Under the pieces are notes generated by a model, which had not been told where the DNA came from, searched no databases, and saw only the letters and a list, made by a program, of their open reading frames with translations. The translations under genes were made by a program, and so were the position numbers. Positions 1 to 8,027 of a DNA stretch of 64,000 nt are shown one piece after another (within the stretch, counting starts at the first letter, position 1; each line of letters opens with the position of its first letter). This DNA is from Streptococcus mitis 17/34 (GTDB lineage: Bacteria > Bacillota > Bacilli > Lactobacillales > Streptococcaceae): positions 1 to 64,000 of the forward strand of contig ASZZ01000009.1 of assembly GCA_000430305.1 (NCBI GenBank), written 5' to 3'.

Positions 1-990
1 AGTCAACTTCAGGCTACTCCGAAAGAGGAAGTGAAACATTCCATAGTTCCAACGGATGGAGATAAGGAACTAGTTCAACCTCAACCAAGTCTTGAAGTAG
101 TAGAAAAAGTAATTAACTTCAAGAAAGTTAAACAAGAAGATTCAAGTCTTCCAAAAGGTGAAACTCGAGTGACTCAGGTAGGTCGTGCAGGCAAGGAACG
201 TATCTTGACTGAAGTAGCACCAGATGGAAGCCGTACTATAAAACTTCGTGAAGTTGTTGAAGTGGCGCAAGACGAAATTGTATTGGTCGGAACTAAGAAA
301 GAAGAATCAGGTAAAATCGCATCATATGTTCATGAGGTTCCAGAGTTTACTGGTGGTGTGACTGATTCTGAAGCAGCTATTCACAACTTACCAGAGTTTA
401 CTGGTGGTGTGACTGATTCTGAAGCAGCTATTCACAACTTACCAGAGTTTACTGGTGGTGTGACTGATTCTGAAGCAGCTATTCATAATTTACCAGAGTT
501 TACTGGTGGTGTGTCTGATTCTGAAGCAGCTACTCACAACTTACCAGAGTTTACTGGTGGTGTGACTGATTCTGAAGCAGCTATTCACAACTTACCAGAG
601 TTTACTGGTGGTGTGACTGATTCTGAAGCAGCTATTCACAATTTACCAGAGTTTACTGGTGGTATGACTGATTCTGAAGGAGTTGCTCATGGAGTTTCGA
701 ACGTTGAGGAAGGAGTTCCTAGTGGAGAAGCTACAAGTCATCAAGAATCAGGATCTACTAGTGATGTAACTGACTCTGAAACAACTATGAATGAAATCGT
801 AGATAAAAATGATGAGAAGTCATATGTAGTTCCGCCTATGTTAGAAGATAAGACTTATCAGGCACCTGCAAATCGTCAAGAAGTTCTACCTAAAACAGGA
901 AGTGAAGATGTTTCTGTTTTTGCATCTGTAGGAATTATGGGCATGTTCTTAGGAATGATTGGAATGGTCAAAAAAAAAAAGACTAGTTAA
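1..990 (+). CDS. LPXTG-anchored G5-domain surface protein, C-terminal part
   Basis: The frame is open from the first base, so the gene begins outside the window; the GTG at 31 is not a credible start. The visible part opens with a G5-like module (around TRVTQVGRAGKERILTE and the following VGTKKEE), then seven tandem 17-residue repeats, a Glu/Ser/Thr-rich spacer and a full cell-wall sorting signal: LPKTG at 885-899, a Gly/Met-rich hydrophobic segment and the charged tail VKKKKTS. G5 modules are known from streptococcal surface proteins, including IgA-type zinc proteases, and are thought to bind sugars or adhere. The protein should be linked to peptidoglycan by sortase A. The catalytic or adhesive N-terminus is not visible, so the exact protein cannot be named. 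Confidence 0.85.
   Translation, partial: SQLQATPKEEVKHSIVPTDGDKELVQPQPSLEVVEKVINFKKVKQEDSSLPKGETRVTQVGRAGKERILTEVAPDGSRTIKLREVVEVAQDEIVLVGTKKEESGKIASYVHEVPEFTGGVTDSEAAIHNLPEFTGGVTDSEAAIHNLPEFTGGVTDSEAAIHNLPEFTGGVSDSEAATHNLPEFTGGVTDSEAAIHNLPEFTGGVTDSEAAIHNLPEFTGGMTDSEGVAHGVSNVEEGVPSGEATSHQESGSTSDVTDSETTMNEIVDKNDEKSYVVPPMLEDKTYQAPANRQEVLPKTGSEDVSVFASVGIMGMFLGMIGMVKKKKTS
340..690 (+). repeat. 51-base in-frame tandem repeats in surface protein
   Basis: Six nearly identical 51-base units start at 340, 391, 442, 493, 544 and 595. A degenerate seventh follows at 646. Each encodes a 17-residue unit of the type PEFTGGVTDSEAAIHNL. Units differ by only a few bases (for example a T-to-A change in the fourth). 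This suggests recent expansion by slippage or recombination, and copy number is likely to differ between strains. The units form a stalk between the G5 module and the cell-wall anchor. Confidence 0.92.
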
Positions 991-1142
991 TATAAAATGT
1001 CCCTAAATAGTGTATTCGAATTGGATGCAAGAAGGTTGTAACAATTGGTTTTAGATTGTTTTCCTTGTATTAAGTGGAATATAATCAAGTAGACGAGAAA
1101 ATTGAGAGATGACTAAAGGGGCAGGGAAAGAAGTCACTTCTA

Positions 1143-1247
1143 ATACTTAATGAAAATCAAAGAGCAAACTAGGAAACTAGCCGCAGGCTGTACTTGAGTA
1201 CAGCAAGGCGATGTTGACATGATTTGAAGAGATTTTCGAAGAGTATA
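1143..1247. repeat. BOX element (boxA-boxC type, no boxB)
   Basis: The stretch begins with TGAAAATCAAAGAGCAAACT, passes CTAGCCGCAGGCTG and GCAAGGCGATGTTGACATG, and ends with GAAGAGATTTTCGAAGAGTA. These match the two ends of the BOX repeat of pneumococcus and relatives; the interior GCAAGGCGA-TG-TTGAC is a diverged form of the BOXA1R primer region. The central boxB modules are absent. BOX elements are non-autonomous, scattered in intergenic regions, and fold into a stem. This one lies between the surface-protein gene and the end of pepT. Confidence 0.85.
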
Positions 1248-1254
1248 AAATACT

Positions 1255-1294
1255 AAAACCGAGCATTTCCGTAGTTGGATATGCTCGGTTTTTT
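1255..1294. terminator. Bidirectional terminator between surface gene and pepT
   Basis: A perfect 12-bp stem (AAAACCGAGCAT with ATGCTCGGTTTT) has T-rich sequence on both sides. It can therefore stop rightward transcription and also end pepT, whose stop codon is just to the right on the minus strand. Confidence 0.85.
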
Positions 1295-1299
1295 ATCAA

Positions 1300-2520
1300 T
1301 TATTTATAAGCTACGATACCAATGATGGTATCAACTGCACGTTCCATAGTCTGAAGGCTAACATATTCAAAACGTCCATGCATGTTTTCGCCACCAGCAA
1401 AGATATTTGGAGTTGGGATTCCCATAAAGGAAATTTTAGAGCCGTCTGTCCCGCCGCGAATTGGTTCAATAATAGGCGTGATACCCAAATCTTCCATAAC
1501 GGCCTTAGCAATGGTAATTGGAGTCATATCTTTTTCAATGACTTCTTTCATATTGTAGTACTGGTCTGTCAGGTTTAGGGTGACACGGTCGCTACCAAGT
1601 TCTTGATTCATCTTATCAGCGATAGACTGCATAGCTGCTTTACGCGCTTCAAAGGCATCTTTTTCAAAATCACGAATGATGTAGCTTGCACGCGCCTCTT
1701 CGACACTACCTGTCACATCCATTAGATGGTAAAAACCTTGGTAGCCATCAGTTAATTCAGGTCGGTCATTCTCGGGAAGTTGATTATGGAAATCAATCGC
1801 TAGCTGAAGGGCGTTGACCATTTGCCCTTTTGCTGTACCAGGGTGGACATTACGACCTTGGAAATGCAATTCAGCACCAGCTGCTGAGAAAGTTTCGTAC
1901 TGAAGTTCACCTAGTGGTCCACCATCAACTGTGTAGGCAAAATCAACATCAAAATCTTCTGCATCAAATTTATTAGCACCAACACCGATTTCTTCATCTG
2001 GACCAAAACCAACACGAATCTCACAGTGTTTGATTTCAGGATGAGCATTTAGATATTCAATGGCTGTCATAATTTCAGCAATCCCTGACTTGTCATCGGC
2101 ACCTAGCAAGGTTGTTCCGTCGGTTGTGATAAGCGTTTGTCCAGGATATTTTTCAAGACTCTTGAAGTCAGCTGGATCTAATTTAAAACCAGAATTCCCT
2201 AGTTCAATCACACCACCATCGTAGTTTTCAATTACCTGAGGATTGACTCCTTCGGCATTAAAATCAGCAGTATCCATGTGGGAGATGAAGCCAATTTTAC
2301 GTGTTAAAGATGGATCATTGGCTGGCAAGGTTCCAATAGCAAAACCATTTGGTAGATAATAAACATTTTGCAGACCAACACGTTTCATTTCTGGGATCAG
2401 GATATTGGTTGCGAAATCAACCTGACTCTGCGTACTTGGAGTAGTAGTAGAGTGTTCATCAGAGCGCGTGTTGACCTTAACGTAGGTTAAAAAGCGGTCC
2501 AAGAGATTTGGATAAGTCAT
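1300..2520 (-). CDS. pepT: Peptidase T (tripeptide aminopeptidase)
   Basis: The 406-residue product is full length for PepT, an M20 metallopeptidase that removes the N-terminal residue from tripeptides in the cytoplasm. Dinuclear metal-site motifs are visible in order: SHMDTAD (first His, then the catalytic Asp), GADDKSG, GPDEEIG with the general-base Glu pair, TVDGGP, and the C-terminal [12 protein letters not shown] segment. The start is ATG at 2520, preceded by AAGGAG seven bases upstream on the minus strand. It is a single-gene unit ending at the shared terminator at 1255-1294. In streptococci it works in peptide nutrition together with oligopeptide uptake. Confidence 0.96.
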   Translation of the reverse strand: MTYPNLLDRFLTYVKVNTRSDEHSTTTPSTQSQVDFATNILIPEMKRVGLQNVYYLPNGFAIGTLPANDPSLTRKIGFISHMDTADFNAEGVNPQVIENYDGGVIELGNSGFKLDPADFKSLEKYPGQTLITTDGTTLLGADDKSGIAEIMTAIEYLNAHPEIKHCEIRVGFGPDEEIGVGANKFDAEDFDVDFAYTVDGGPLGELQYETFSAAGAELHFQGRNVHPGTAKGQMVNALQLAIDFHNQLPENDRPELTDGYQGFYHLMDVTGSVEEARASYIIRDFEKDAFEARKAAMQSIADKMNQELGSDRVTLNLTDQYYNMKEVIEKDMTPITIAKAVMEDLGITPIIEPIRGGTDGSKISFMGIPTPNIFAGGENMHGRFEYVSLQTMERAVDTIIGIVAYK

Positions 2521-2673
2521 AAAAAACTCCTTTTGAATTCATTTTTTCCATTGTATCATAGAAAGAAGAGAAAAACAAAAGACAGAAGATTGAGAATGTC
2601 CCTATGTTAGCGTTTACTTATTGATGAATTAATGATAAAATAAAATTGATAAAAACATCACAAGGAAGCAGTT

Positions 2674-3768
2674 ATGAAAAAAGCAATTTTAATGATGACC
2701 TTCGGTTCACCAGAAGAGATTACCTTTGAAGGTGTAGCTGATTTTTTCACAAATATTCGTCGTGGAGTGAGACCCCAAGACCACGAGATTCAAACACTCT
2801 ATGATAATTATGTACTTATTGGAGGTACGCCTCTGCAAAGAATTACTCGTGAAGAAGTTGCCTTGGTAGAAGCTAGACTGGGGAATGAGTATAGTGTCTA
2901 TTTTGCCAATAAATTTTCCAGACCCTTTATTCCAGATGTGATTGGTCAGATGGAAGCAGACGGAATTGAGCAGTGTATTTGCCTGATTTTGGAGCCCCAT
3001 TATTCTTTTTACTCTGTCATGGGCTATGAAAAATTTTTAGAAAGCAAACAAATTCAATTTTTGGTCATTAAGGACTGGTATCAGGAAGAAGCGCTCTTAA
3101 ACTATTGGGCGGATGAAATTGGTAAGATTTTAAAAGCAGAAGTAAAGCAAGACAGCTTTAAAGTCATCTTTTCAGCCCATAGTGTGCCTATTTTTGCCTT
3201 GGACTTTGGTGATCCTTATATAGACCAAATTTTTGAAAATAGCAAGCTAATTGCTGAAAAATTAGGCTTGAAACCAGAGCAATATACCAACACTTGGCAG
3301 AGTGAAAGTGATATTGGTATTCCTTGGATTAAGCCAGATGTCCTGGAATATCTTAGAGAACAGGAAGAACATCCAGAGCATTATATTTTTATACCTATTA
3401 GTTTTATCAGTGAGCACATTGAAGTTTTATTTGACAACGATGTAGAATGTTATGACTTGTGTCAAGAATTGGGGGTGAACTACCATCGTCCACCAATGCC
3501 AAATACAGATTCTCGCTTGATTGATGCTTTGGTCAATACAGTTAGAGCCAATGAAAATCAAGAGTTTAAGAAATTTCTCCCAGAAGAAGAAACTTTTGAT
3601 GAATTAGTACCTTCAGATGAGACGAAAAACATTTTGGCTGAATCTGAAGATTTACAAATGCCAGAATTTGTGAAAAAACTGATTGAGAAAAAAGGTCGTG
3701 AAAATGTTAAGATGCCTTATCTGATTAAGAAAATGTTAGAGAAAGCAGGCAAGTTGCCGAAAGAGTAA
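2674..3768 (+). CDS. hemH: Ferrochelatase (coproporphyrin III type)
   Basis: The 364-residue HemH/CpfC-family protein inserts iron into a porphyrin ring. The catalytic His lies in SAHSVP and the metal-site Glu in [11 protein letters not shown], matching the His/Glu pair of Bacillus ferrochelatase. The start ATG at 2674 follows AAGGA. The C-terminal 50 residues are a Lys/Glu-rich extension beyond the usual fold, ending in two related [10 protein letters not shown]-type segments. No other haem-synthesis gene is near, and streptococci lack that pathway, so the enzyme probably acts on imported porphyrin or has a different role. The gene stands alone between terminators. Confidence 0.93.
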   Translation: MKKAILMMTFGSPEEITFEGVADFFTNIRRGVRPQDHEIQTLYDNYVLIGGTPLQRITREEVALVEARLGNEYSVYFANKFSRPFIPDVIGQMEADGIEQCICLILEPHYSFYSVMGYEKFLESKQIQFLVIKDWYQEEALLNYWADEIGKILKAEVKQDSFKVIFSAHSVPIFALDFGDPYIDQIFENSKLIAEKLGLKPEQYTNTWQSESDIGIPWIKPDVLEYLREQEEHPEHYIFIPISFISEHIEVLFDNDVECYDLCQELGVNYHRPPMPNTDSRLIDALVNTVRANENQEFKKFLPEEETFDELVPSDETKNILAESEDLQMPEFVKKLIEKKGRENVKMPYLIKKMLEKAGKLPKE

Positions 3769-3771
3769 AGA

Positions 3772-3803
3772 AAAAGGATTTAGCTTTGTGCTAGATCCTT
3801 TTA
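3772..3803. terminator. Bidirectional terminator hemH / mscL
   Basis: An inverted repeat (AAAAGGATTTAGC and GCTAGATCCTTTT, with a short TTTGT loop and one bulge) lies between the convergent hemH and mscL genes, with A- and T-runs on both sides. Confidence 0.8.
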
Positions 3804-3808
3804 ATCGA

Positions 3809-4192
3809 TTATTTTTTCTCAAGAAGAGCTTTGATTTCTTGAAGTACTTCCAACTCAGTTGGAGCAGCTGGAGCTTCCTCTTCAACAACTTCTTCTTTCT
3901 TAGTAAGGCTTTGAGCTTTTTCCATAGCTTTAATAACGAAGAAGAGAACAGTACCTACAACAAGGAAGTTGATAATAGCACTCAAGAATTTACCATATGT
4001 AACACCATTCCATGCAAGTTCAGCGATGTTTTGTACTTTCGCAGCTTCCAAGGCTGGGTTCAATAATAGTGGAGTGATGATATCGTTAACGAATGAAGTT
4101 ACGATTGCACCAAAAGCAGAGGCAATGATCACACCGACAGCAAGGTCAACAACATTACCACGAAGCAAAAATGCTTTAAGATCTTTTAACAT
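3809..4192 (-). CDS. mscL: Large-conductance mechanosensitive channel MscL
   Basis: MscL forms a homopentameric membrane pore that opens under osmotic downshock. The sequence has the typical N-terminal amphipathic segment (FLLRGNVVDLAVGVIIASAF), the first membrane helix, a periplasmic-type loop, and a second helix around FLVVGTVLFFVIKA. A Glu/Pro-rich C-terminal coil follows. I place the start at the ATG at 4192 (127 residues, MLKDLKAF), because AAAGGG lies nine bases upstream. The in-frame ATG two codons earlier is only three bases from that ribosome site, and the TTG at 4210 lies before it. Confidence 0.93.
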   Translation of the reverse strand: MLKDLKAFLLRGNVVDLAVGVIIASAFGAIVTSFVNDIITPLLLNPALEAAKVQNIAELAWNGVTYGKFLSAIINFLVVGTVLFFVIKAMEKAQSLTKKEEVVEEEAPAAPTELEVLQEIKALLEKK

Positions 4193-4275
4193 TTTCATTT
4201 TCCCTTTCAAAAAATTTTTACTCTTAATTATATATTAATTAAGAAGAGCATGCAAGATATATGCTCAAAAATTTT

Positions 4276-4707
4276 CTATTTTTTAAAAATAAAAACCTTA
4301 CTAAAAATGTAATTAAGAATAATTATCAAGAATTGTGAAATAGCTGTTTCGATAGTATTAACCTTGTCTATATTATTATTTACAAATTGTCCAATAATAT
4401 TAGGAAACTGGGTTACAAAGAGAAAAGTTAAAAATAAGTCTAAAAGAAAAGTAGAAAGGCGGGCAAGAGTAAATTTCACTAAACGTCTTGGCCAATTCTG
4501 CCTAGCCTGCTTAAATACAATCGTATCATTTGTGATAAAGGCAAAGAGGATACCAATAATATTTGCTAGGGCAGTAGCAAGGAGTTCTTTATGAGTTAGT
4601 TGATAAATGACTAATCGGGATAGAATAGAAATAAGAGTAGTCGCTATACCAAAAAAGAGATAGGACAAGAGCTCGTTCTTAAAGAAACTTTGAATATGAT
4701 TTTTCAT
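4276..4707 (-). CDS. GtrA-like family membrane protein
   Basis: The 143-residue protein has four predicted membrane helices, typical of the GtrA/DPMS family. The family pattern FFGIATTLISI...VIYQLTHKELLATALANIIG...AFITNDTIVF is recognisable, and the second half has helices around LDLFLTFLFV and FLIIILNYIFSKVFIF. GtrA-like proteins are thought to flip lipid-linked sugars during cell-wall or teichoic-acid glycosylation. No glycosyltransferase gene lies next to it, so its substrate is unknown. It is transcribed away from queT and its start (4707) is close to that promoter. Confidence 0.85.
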   Translation of the reverse strand: MKNHIQSFFKNELLSYLFFGIATTLISILSRLVIYQLTHKELLATALANIIGILFAFITNDTIVFKQARQNWPRRLVKFTLARLSTFLLDLFLTFLFVTQFPNIIGQFVNNNIDKVNTIETAISQFLIIILNYIFSKVFIFKK

Positions 4708-4751
4708 GTTCTTAGTATAGCATAAAGAGGACTATTGTGCTATACTAGTAA

Positions 4752-4826
4752 GGTTGAATAAATCAACCCTTGGTGCTTAGCTTCTTTCACCAAGCATATT
4801 ACACGCGGACAACCGCCAAAGGAGAA
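4752..4826 (+). promoter_or_regulatory. preQ1-II riboswitch with upstream hairpin
   Basis: From 4769 the sequence CTTGGTGCTTAGCTTCTTTC, then ACCAAGCATATTACACGCGG, ACAACCGCC and AAAGGAGAA reproduces the preQ1-II (COG4708) riboswitch of streptococci almost base for base. GGTTGA-ATAAA-TCAACC at 4752-4768 forms the upstream P1 hairpin. The 3' strand of the pseudoknot contains the AAGGAG ribosome site of queT, so binding of pre-queuosine1 should hide it and shut translation. A TATACT -10 box lies at 4741-4746. Identification is from recall of the published motif. Confidence 0.95.
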
Positions 4827-4829
4827 AAG

Positions 4830-5339
4830 ATGAAAAAATTAACTATTCGTGACGTAGCAGATATTGCAATCGTTGCTGCTATCTACGTCGTTTTGACTGT
4901 CACACCGCCTCTCAATGCCATTAGCTATGGCGCTTATCAGTTCCGTATTTCAGAAATGATGAACTTTATGGCTTTTTACAATCCTAAGTACATCATCGGA
5001 GTTACCATCGGTTGTATGATTGCTAATTTCTTTAGCTTCGGACTGCTAGATGTCTTTGTTGGTGGTGGATCAACACTAGTATTCCTCAGTCTAGGTGTTT
5101 GGCTTTTTGCAAAATACAGCAAAGATTACCTTTTTAACGGATTGATTCGAAAAGATCATTTCTTCTTTTCGATCCTATTTTCAATTTCCATGTTTACTAT
5201 CGCTGCAGAGTTGAATATCGTAGCGCAATTACCATTTTTCCTTACTTGGTTCACAACAGGAATTGGTGAATTTGCATCATTGATTATTGGAGCGATTATT
5301 ATCGGTAAAATTGGTCGTCGAATCGATTTAAGCAAATAG
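4830..5339 (+). CDS. queT: Queuosine precursor transporter QueT
   Basis: The 169-residue, six-helix S-component of an ECF-type vitamin transporter imports queuosine precursors. Family features are the N-terminal RDVADIAIVAAIYVVLT helix and the Asn/Tyr-rich loop with YQFRISEMMNF. The reading frame is open further upstream to 4770, but the start is set at ATG 4830 because AAAGGAG of the riboswitch is placed for it and the upstream part lies within the riboswitch itself. The transporter needs the shared EcfAAT energy module, encoded elsewhere. A terminator hairpin follows. Confidence 0.93.
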   Translation: MKKLTIRDVADIAIVAAIYVVLTVTPPLNAISYGAYQFRISEMMNFMAFYNPKYIIGVTIGCMIANFFSFGLLDVFVGGGSTLVFLSLGVWLFAKYSKDYLFNGLIRKDHFFFSILFSISMFTIAAELNIVAQLPFFLTWFTTGIGEFASLIIGAIIIGKIGRRIDLSK

Positions 5340-5348
5340 AAGAAGATA

Positions 5349-5376
5349 AGCTAGGTAGCCTTTTCCTGGCTTTTTC
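5349..5376 (+). terminator. queT terminator
   Basis: A 7-bp stem (AGCTAGG with CCTGGCT, one G-U pair) is followed by TTTTTC, ten bases after the queT stop codon. Confidence 0.65.
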
Positions 5377-5399
5377 TTATGGAAAATGTCTAAGGAAAC

Positions 5400-5428
5400 T
5401 TGACAAGATTTTCTAACTGTAGTATACT
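5400..5428 (+). promoter_or_regulatory. Promoter of tRNA-Thr
   Basis: TTGACA at 5400-5405 and TATACT at 5423-5428 are separated by the optimal 17 bases. The -10 box ends ten bases before the first base of the tRNA. Confidence 0.85.
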
Positions 5429-5438
5429 TTTTAAGTAA

Positions 5439-5511
5439 GCTGATTTAGCTCAGTTGGCAGAGCGCATCCATGGTAAGGATGAGGTCGCCGGTTCAATCCC
5501 GGCAATTAGCA
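5439..5511 (+). tRNA. tRNA-Thr (anticodon GGT)
   Basis: The sequence folds as a full cloverleaf: acceptor GCTGATT pairs with AATTAGC and A is the discriminator base. The D arm is AGCTCAGTTGGCAGAGC, the anticodon stem is CATCC/GGATG around the loop ATGGTAA (anticodon GGT, threonine), and the T arm is GCCGGTTCAATCCCGGC. CCA is not encoded. It is a single tRNA gene with its own promoter and terminator. Confidence 0.96.
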
Positions 5512-5528
5512 TTAAATAGTCAGAAAAG

Positions 5529-5551
5529 CCCTTGATTTACAAGGGTTTTTT
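5529..5551 (+). terminator. tRNA-Thr terminator
   Basis: CCCTTG-ATTTA-CAAGGG followed by TTTTTTG forms a 6-bp stem and T-run 17 bases after the tRNA. The next 35 bases (TGTCTGTCCCAAATCTGCCCCCAA) have no assigned role. Confidence 0.85.
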
Positions 5552-5635
5552 GTTATGTCTGTCCCAAATCTGCCCCCAATTTTTCAAAGATATTTCTTAT
5601 GCACCCGTGTAAATAAAACTAAAGAGTTTCGTCTG

Positions 5636-5664
5636 TTGACAAAAGTCATTCTCTTTAGTAGAAT
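5636..5664 (+). promoter_or_regulatory. Promoter of asd RNA
   Basis: TTGACA at 5636-5641 and TAGAAT at 5659-5664 with 17-base spacing give a predicted transcript start near 5671. Confidence 0.85.
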
Positions 5665-5670
5665 AGAAGA

Positions 5671-5812
5671 CGCGATGAGTCGATAGGTAGTCTTCGGACT
5701 ACTATTGAGCATAAGGAGGTCATAACGCAGGAGCGGACCTTGATGAGTTGTGTGAACCTGCTCATCACATGAAGATGCCTCTTAGTCCCTGGTCTAACGA
5801 CTGGGGATTTTT
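5671..5812 (+). ncRNA. asd RNA motif upstream of asd
   Basis: A structured, non-coding stretch of about 140 bases lies upstream of asd, with a strong promoter and its own terminator. Visible pieces are the hairpin GATAGGTAGTCTTCGGACTA, a middle region with AAGGAGGTCATAACGCAGGA, the paired GATGAGT...TGCTCATC, and a final hairpin (AGTCCCTGGT with ACTGGGGATT, 5784-5809) followed by T-rich sequence. Its place and character fit the asd RNA motif described in lactic acid bacteria, whose function is unknown; in streptococci it is also seen as a free small RNA. Matching is from recall, without a covariance search. Confidence 0.75.
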
Positions 5813-5837
5813 ATTTTCTAAAAAATGATGAAAAAGC

Positions 5838-5866
5838 TTTGCAATTCATGGAAAAAGTAGTATAAT
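5838..5866 (+). promoter_or_regulatory. Promoter of asd-dapA
   Basis: TTTGCA at 5838-5843 and TATAAT at 5861-5866 are 17 bases apart. They lie downstream of the asd RNA terminator, so asd can be transcribed independently of the RNA. Confidence 0.75.
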
Positions 5867-5911
5867 ACATCTATTATAGAAATTTTTAGAAAATTCCGAA
5901 AGAGGTTACTT

Positions 5912-6988
5912 ATGGGATATACAGTTGCTGTAGTCGGCGCGACAGGTGCTGTCGGTGCTCAGATGATAAAAATGTTGGAAGAATCAACACTTCCAATTGA
6001 TAAAATTCGTTTACTTGCTTCTGCACGTTCAGCAGGCAAAACATTGAAATTTAAAGATCAAGATATTACGATTGAAGAAACGACTGAAACAGCTTTTGAA
6101 GGAGTTGACATTGCTCTCTTTTCAGCGGGTGGTTCGACATCAGCTAAGTATGCACCATACGCGGTTAAAGCTGGAGCGGTAGTGGTTGATAATACATCTT
6201 ATTTCCGTCAAAATCCAGACGTACCATTGGTTGTTCCAGAGGTCAATGCTCACGCACTTGATGCCCACAACGGTATCATTGCCTGCCCTAACTGTTCAAC
6301 AATCCAAATGATGGTGGCTCTTGAGCCTGTTCGCCAAAAATGGGGCTTGGATCGTATCATCGTTTCCACTTACCAAGCCGTTTCAGGTGCTGGTATGGGA
6401 GCGATTCTTGAGACACAACGTGAACTTCGTGAAGTTTTGAATGATGGTGTGAAACCACGTGATTTGCATGCGGAAATCTTACCTTCAGGCGGTGACAAGA
6501 AACACTATCCTATCGCCTTTAACGCTCTTCCACAAATCGATGTCTTCACAGACAATGATTATACTTACGAAGAGATGAAGATGACTAAGGAAACTAAGAA
6601 AATCATGGAAGATGATAGCATCGCAGTGTCTGCAACATGTGTGCGTATTCCAGTCTTGTCAGCTCACTCTGAGTCAGTTTATATCGAAACAAAAGAAGTG
6701 GCTCCAATTGAAGAAGTCAAAGCAGCTATCGCAGCCTTCCCAGGTGCTGTTCTTGAAGATGATGTAGCTCATCAAATCTATCCGCAAGCCATCAATGCAG
6801 TTGGTTCACGTGATACCTTCGTAGGTCGTATCCGTAAAGACTTGGATGCTGAAAAAGGAATTCACATGTGGGTTGTTTCAGATAACCTTCTCAAAGGTGC
6901 TGCTTGGAACTCAGTTCAAATTGCAGAAACTCTTCATGAACGTGGATTGGTTCGTCCAACGGCCGAATTGAAATTTGAATTAAAATAG
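5912..6988 (+). CDS. asd: Aspartate-semialdehyde dehydrogenase
   Basis: The 358-residue enzyme makes aspartate semialdehyde from aspartyl phosphate, the branch point to lysine/diaminopimelate, threonine and methionine. The N-terminus has the NADP-binding [10 protein letters not shown], the active-site Cys is in [10 protein letters not shown], and the substrate-binding His/Arg region includes [12 protein letters not shown] at 5912 is preceded by GAAAGAGG. It is followed by dapA after 56 bases and forms a two-gene lysine-branch operon. An upstream structured RNA may tune expression, but no attenuator switch is evident. Confidence 0.95.
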   Translation: MGYTVAVVGATGAVGAQMIKMLEESTLPIDKIRLLASARSAGKTLKFKDQDITIEETTETAFEGVDIALFSAGGSTSAKYAPYAVKAGAVVVDNTSYFRQNPDVPLVVPEVNAHALDAHNGIIACPNCSTIQMMVALEPVRQKWGLDRIIVSTYQAVSGAGMGAILETQRELREVLNDGVKPRDLHAEILPSGGDKKHYPIAFNALPQIDVFTDNDYTYEEMKMTKETKKIMEDDSIAVSATCVRIPVLSAHSESVYIETKEVAPIEEVKAAIAAFPGAVLEDDVAHQIYPQAINAVGSRDTFVGRIRKDLDAEKGIHMWVVSDNLLKGAAWNSVQIAETLHERGLVRPTAELKFELK

Positions 6989-6999
6989 TCATATCGTTT

Positions 7000-7023
7000 A
7001 GGAGTTCAGATGAACTCCTTCTT
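7000..7023 (+). terminator. asd-dapA intergenic hairpin
   Basis: AGGAGTTCA-GA-TGAACTCCT is a 9-bp stem followed by TCTTT. The T-run is poor, so it is more likely a partial terminator or mRNA-stabilising hairpin within the operon than a full stop. Confidence 0.5.
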
Positions 7024-7044
7024 TGAAATAGAGAGGTGTTTCTC

Positions 7045-7980
7045 ATGTCTTATGAAGATTTAAAAGAGTGTAAAATCATCACAGCATTCATTACTCCTTT
7101 TCATGATGATGGTTCTATCAATTTTGATGCTATTCCAGCCTTGATTGAGCATTTGCTGGCTCATCACACGGATGGAATTCTTCTTGCTGGTACGACAGCT
7201 GAAAGTCCTACCTTGACTCACGATGAAGAGTTGGAGATTTTTACTGCTGTACAAAAAGTTGTTAATGGTCGGGTACCGCTTATTGCTGGTATCGGTACCA
7301 ATGATACTCGTGATTCAATCGAGTTTGTAAAAGAAGTAGCAGAGTTTGGTGGTTTTGCAGCTGGACTTGCAATCGTCCCTTACTACAACAAGCCTTCTCA
7401 AGAAGGGATGTATCAGCACTTTAAAGCAATTGCAGACGCTTCTGACTTACCAATTATTATCTATAACATTCCAGGGCGTGTGGTTGTCGAATTGACTCCA
7501 GAAACCATGCTTCGTTTGGCTGACCATCCAAATATCATTGGTGTCAAAGAATGTACTAGCTTGGCAAATATGGCTTACTTGATTGAGCACAAACCAGAAG
7601 AGTTCTTGGTCTATACTGGTGAGGATGGAGATGCTTTCCATGCCATGAACCTTGGTGCTGACGGGGTTATTTCTGTTGCCTCTCATACAAATGGGGATGA
7701 AATGCACGAGATGTTTACTGCCATTGCAGAAAGCGATATGAAAAAAGCCGCAGCTATTCAACGTAAATTCATTCCTAAAGTTAATGCCCTCTTCTCTTAT
7801 CCAAGTCCTGCTCCAGTTAAGGCCGTTCTGAACTATATGGGATTTGAAGCTGGACCAACTCGTCTACCTCTTGTTCCAGCACCAGAAGAAGATGCCAAAC
7901 GCATTATCAAGGTTGTCGTAGATGGCGACTACGAAGCGACTAAGGCAACCGTAACAGGGGTCTTAAGACCAGATTACTAA
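7045..7980 (+). CDS. dapA: 4-hydroxy-tetrahydrodipicolinate synthase
   Basis: The 311-residue TIM-barrel enzyme condenses pyruvate with aspartate semialdehyde, the first committed step to lysine and cell-wall precursors. The Schiff-base Lys is in GVKECTS, the catalytic Tyr in YNIPGR, and the family signatures GTTAESPTL and [10 protein letters not shown] are present. The open frame extends three codons upstream, but ATG at 7045 has GAGAGGTG at a suitable distance and gives the usual N-terminus. It follows asd, the enzyme making its substrate, in the same operon. Confidence 0.95.
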   Translation: MSYEDLKECKIITAFITPFHDDGSINFDAIPALIEHLLAHHTDGILLAGTTAESPTLTHDEELEIFTAVQKVVNGRVPLIAGIGTNDTRDSIEFVKEVAEFGGFAAGLAIVPYYNKPSQEGMYQHFKAIADASDLPIIIYNIPGRVVVELTPETMLRLADHPNIIGVKECTSLANMAYLIEHKPEEFLVYTGEDGDAFHAMNLGADGVISVASHTNGDEMHEMFTAIAESDMKKAAAIQRKFIPKVNALFSYPSPAPVKAVLNYMGFEAGPTRLPLVPAPEEDAKRIIKVVVDGDYEATKATVTGVLRPDY

Positions 7981-7990
7981 TAAAGATAAT

Positions 7991-8027
7991 AAAATCCATG
8001 ACCGCAAGAAGGATCATGGATTTTATT
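7991..8027. terminator. Bidirectional terminator dapA / mnmE
   Basis: AAAATCCATGA and TCATGGATTTT form a perfect 11-bp stem around a 12-base loop, between convergent genes. The T-run serves dapA on the plus strand, and the A-run serves mnmE on the minus strand. Confidence 0.85.

Noticed and set aside
340-690. Regular repeats with near-constant period, possible CRISPR array
   Set aside because: The repeats are contiguous, 51 bases, in frame, and part of a protein-coding stalk; there are no spacers.
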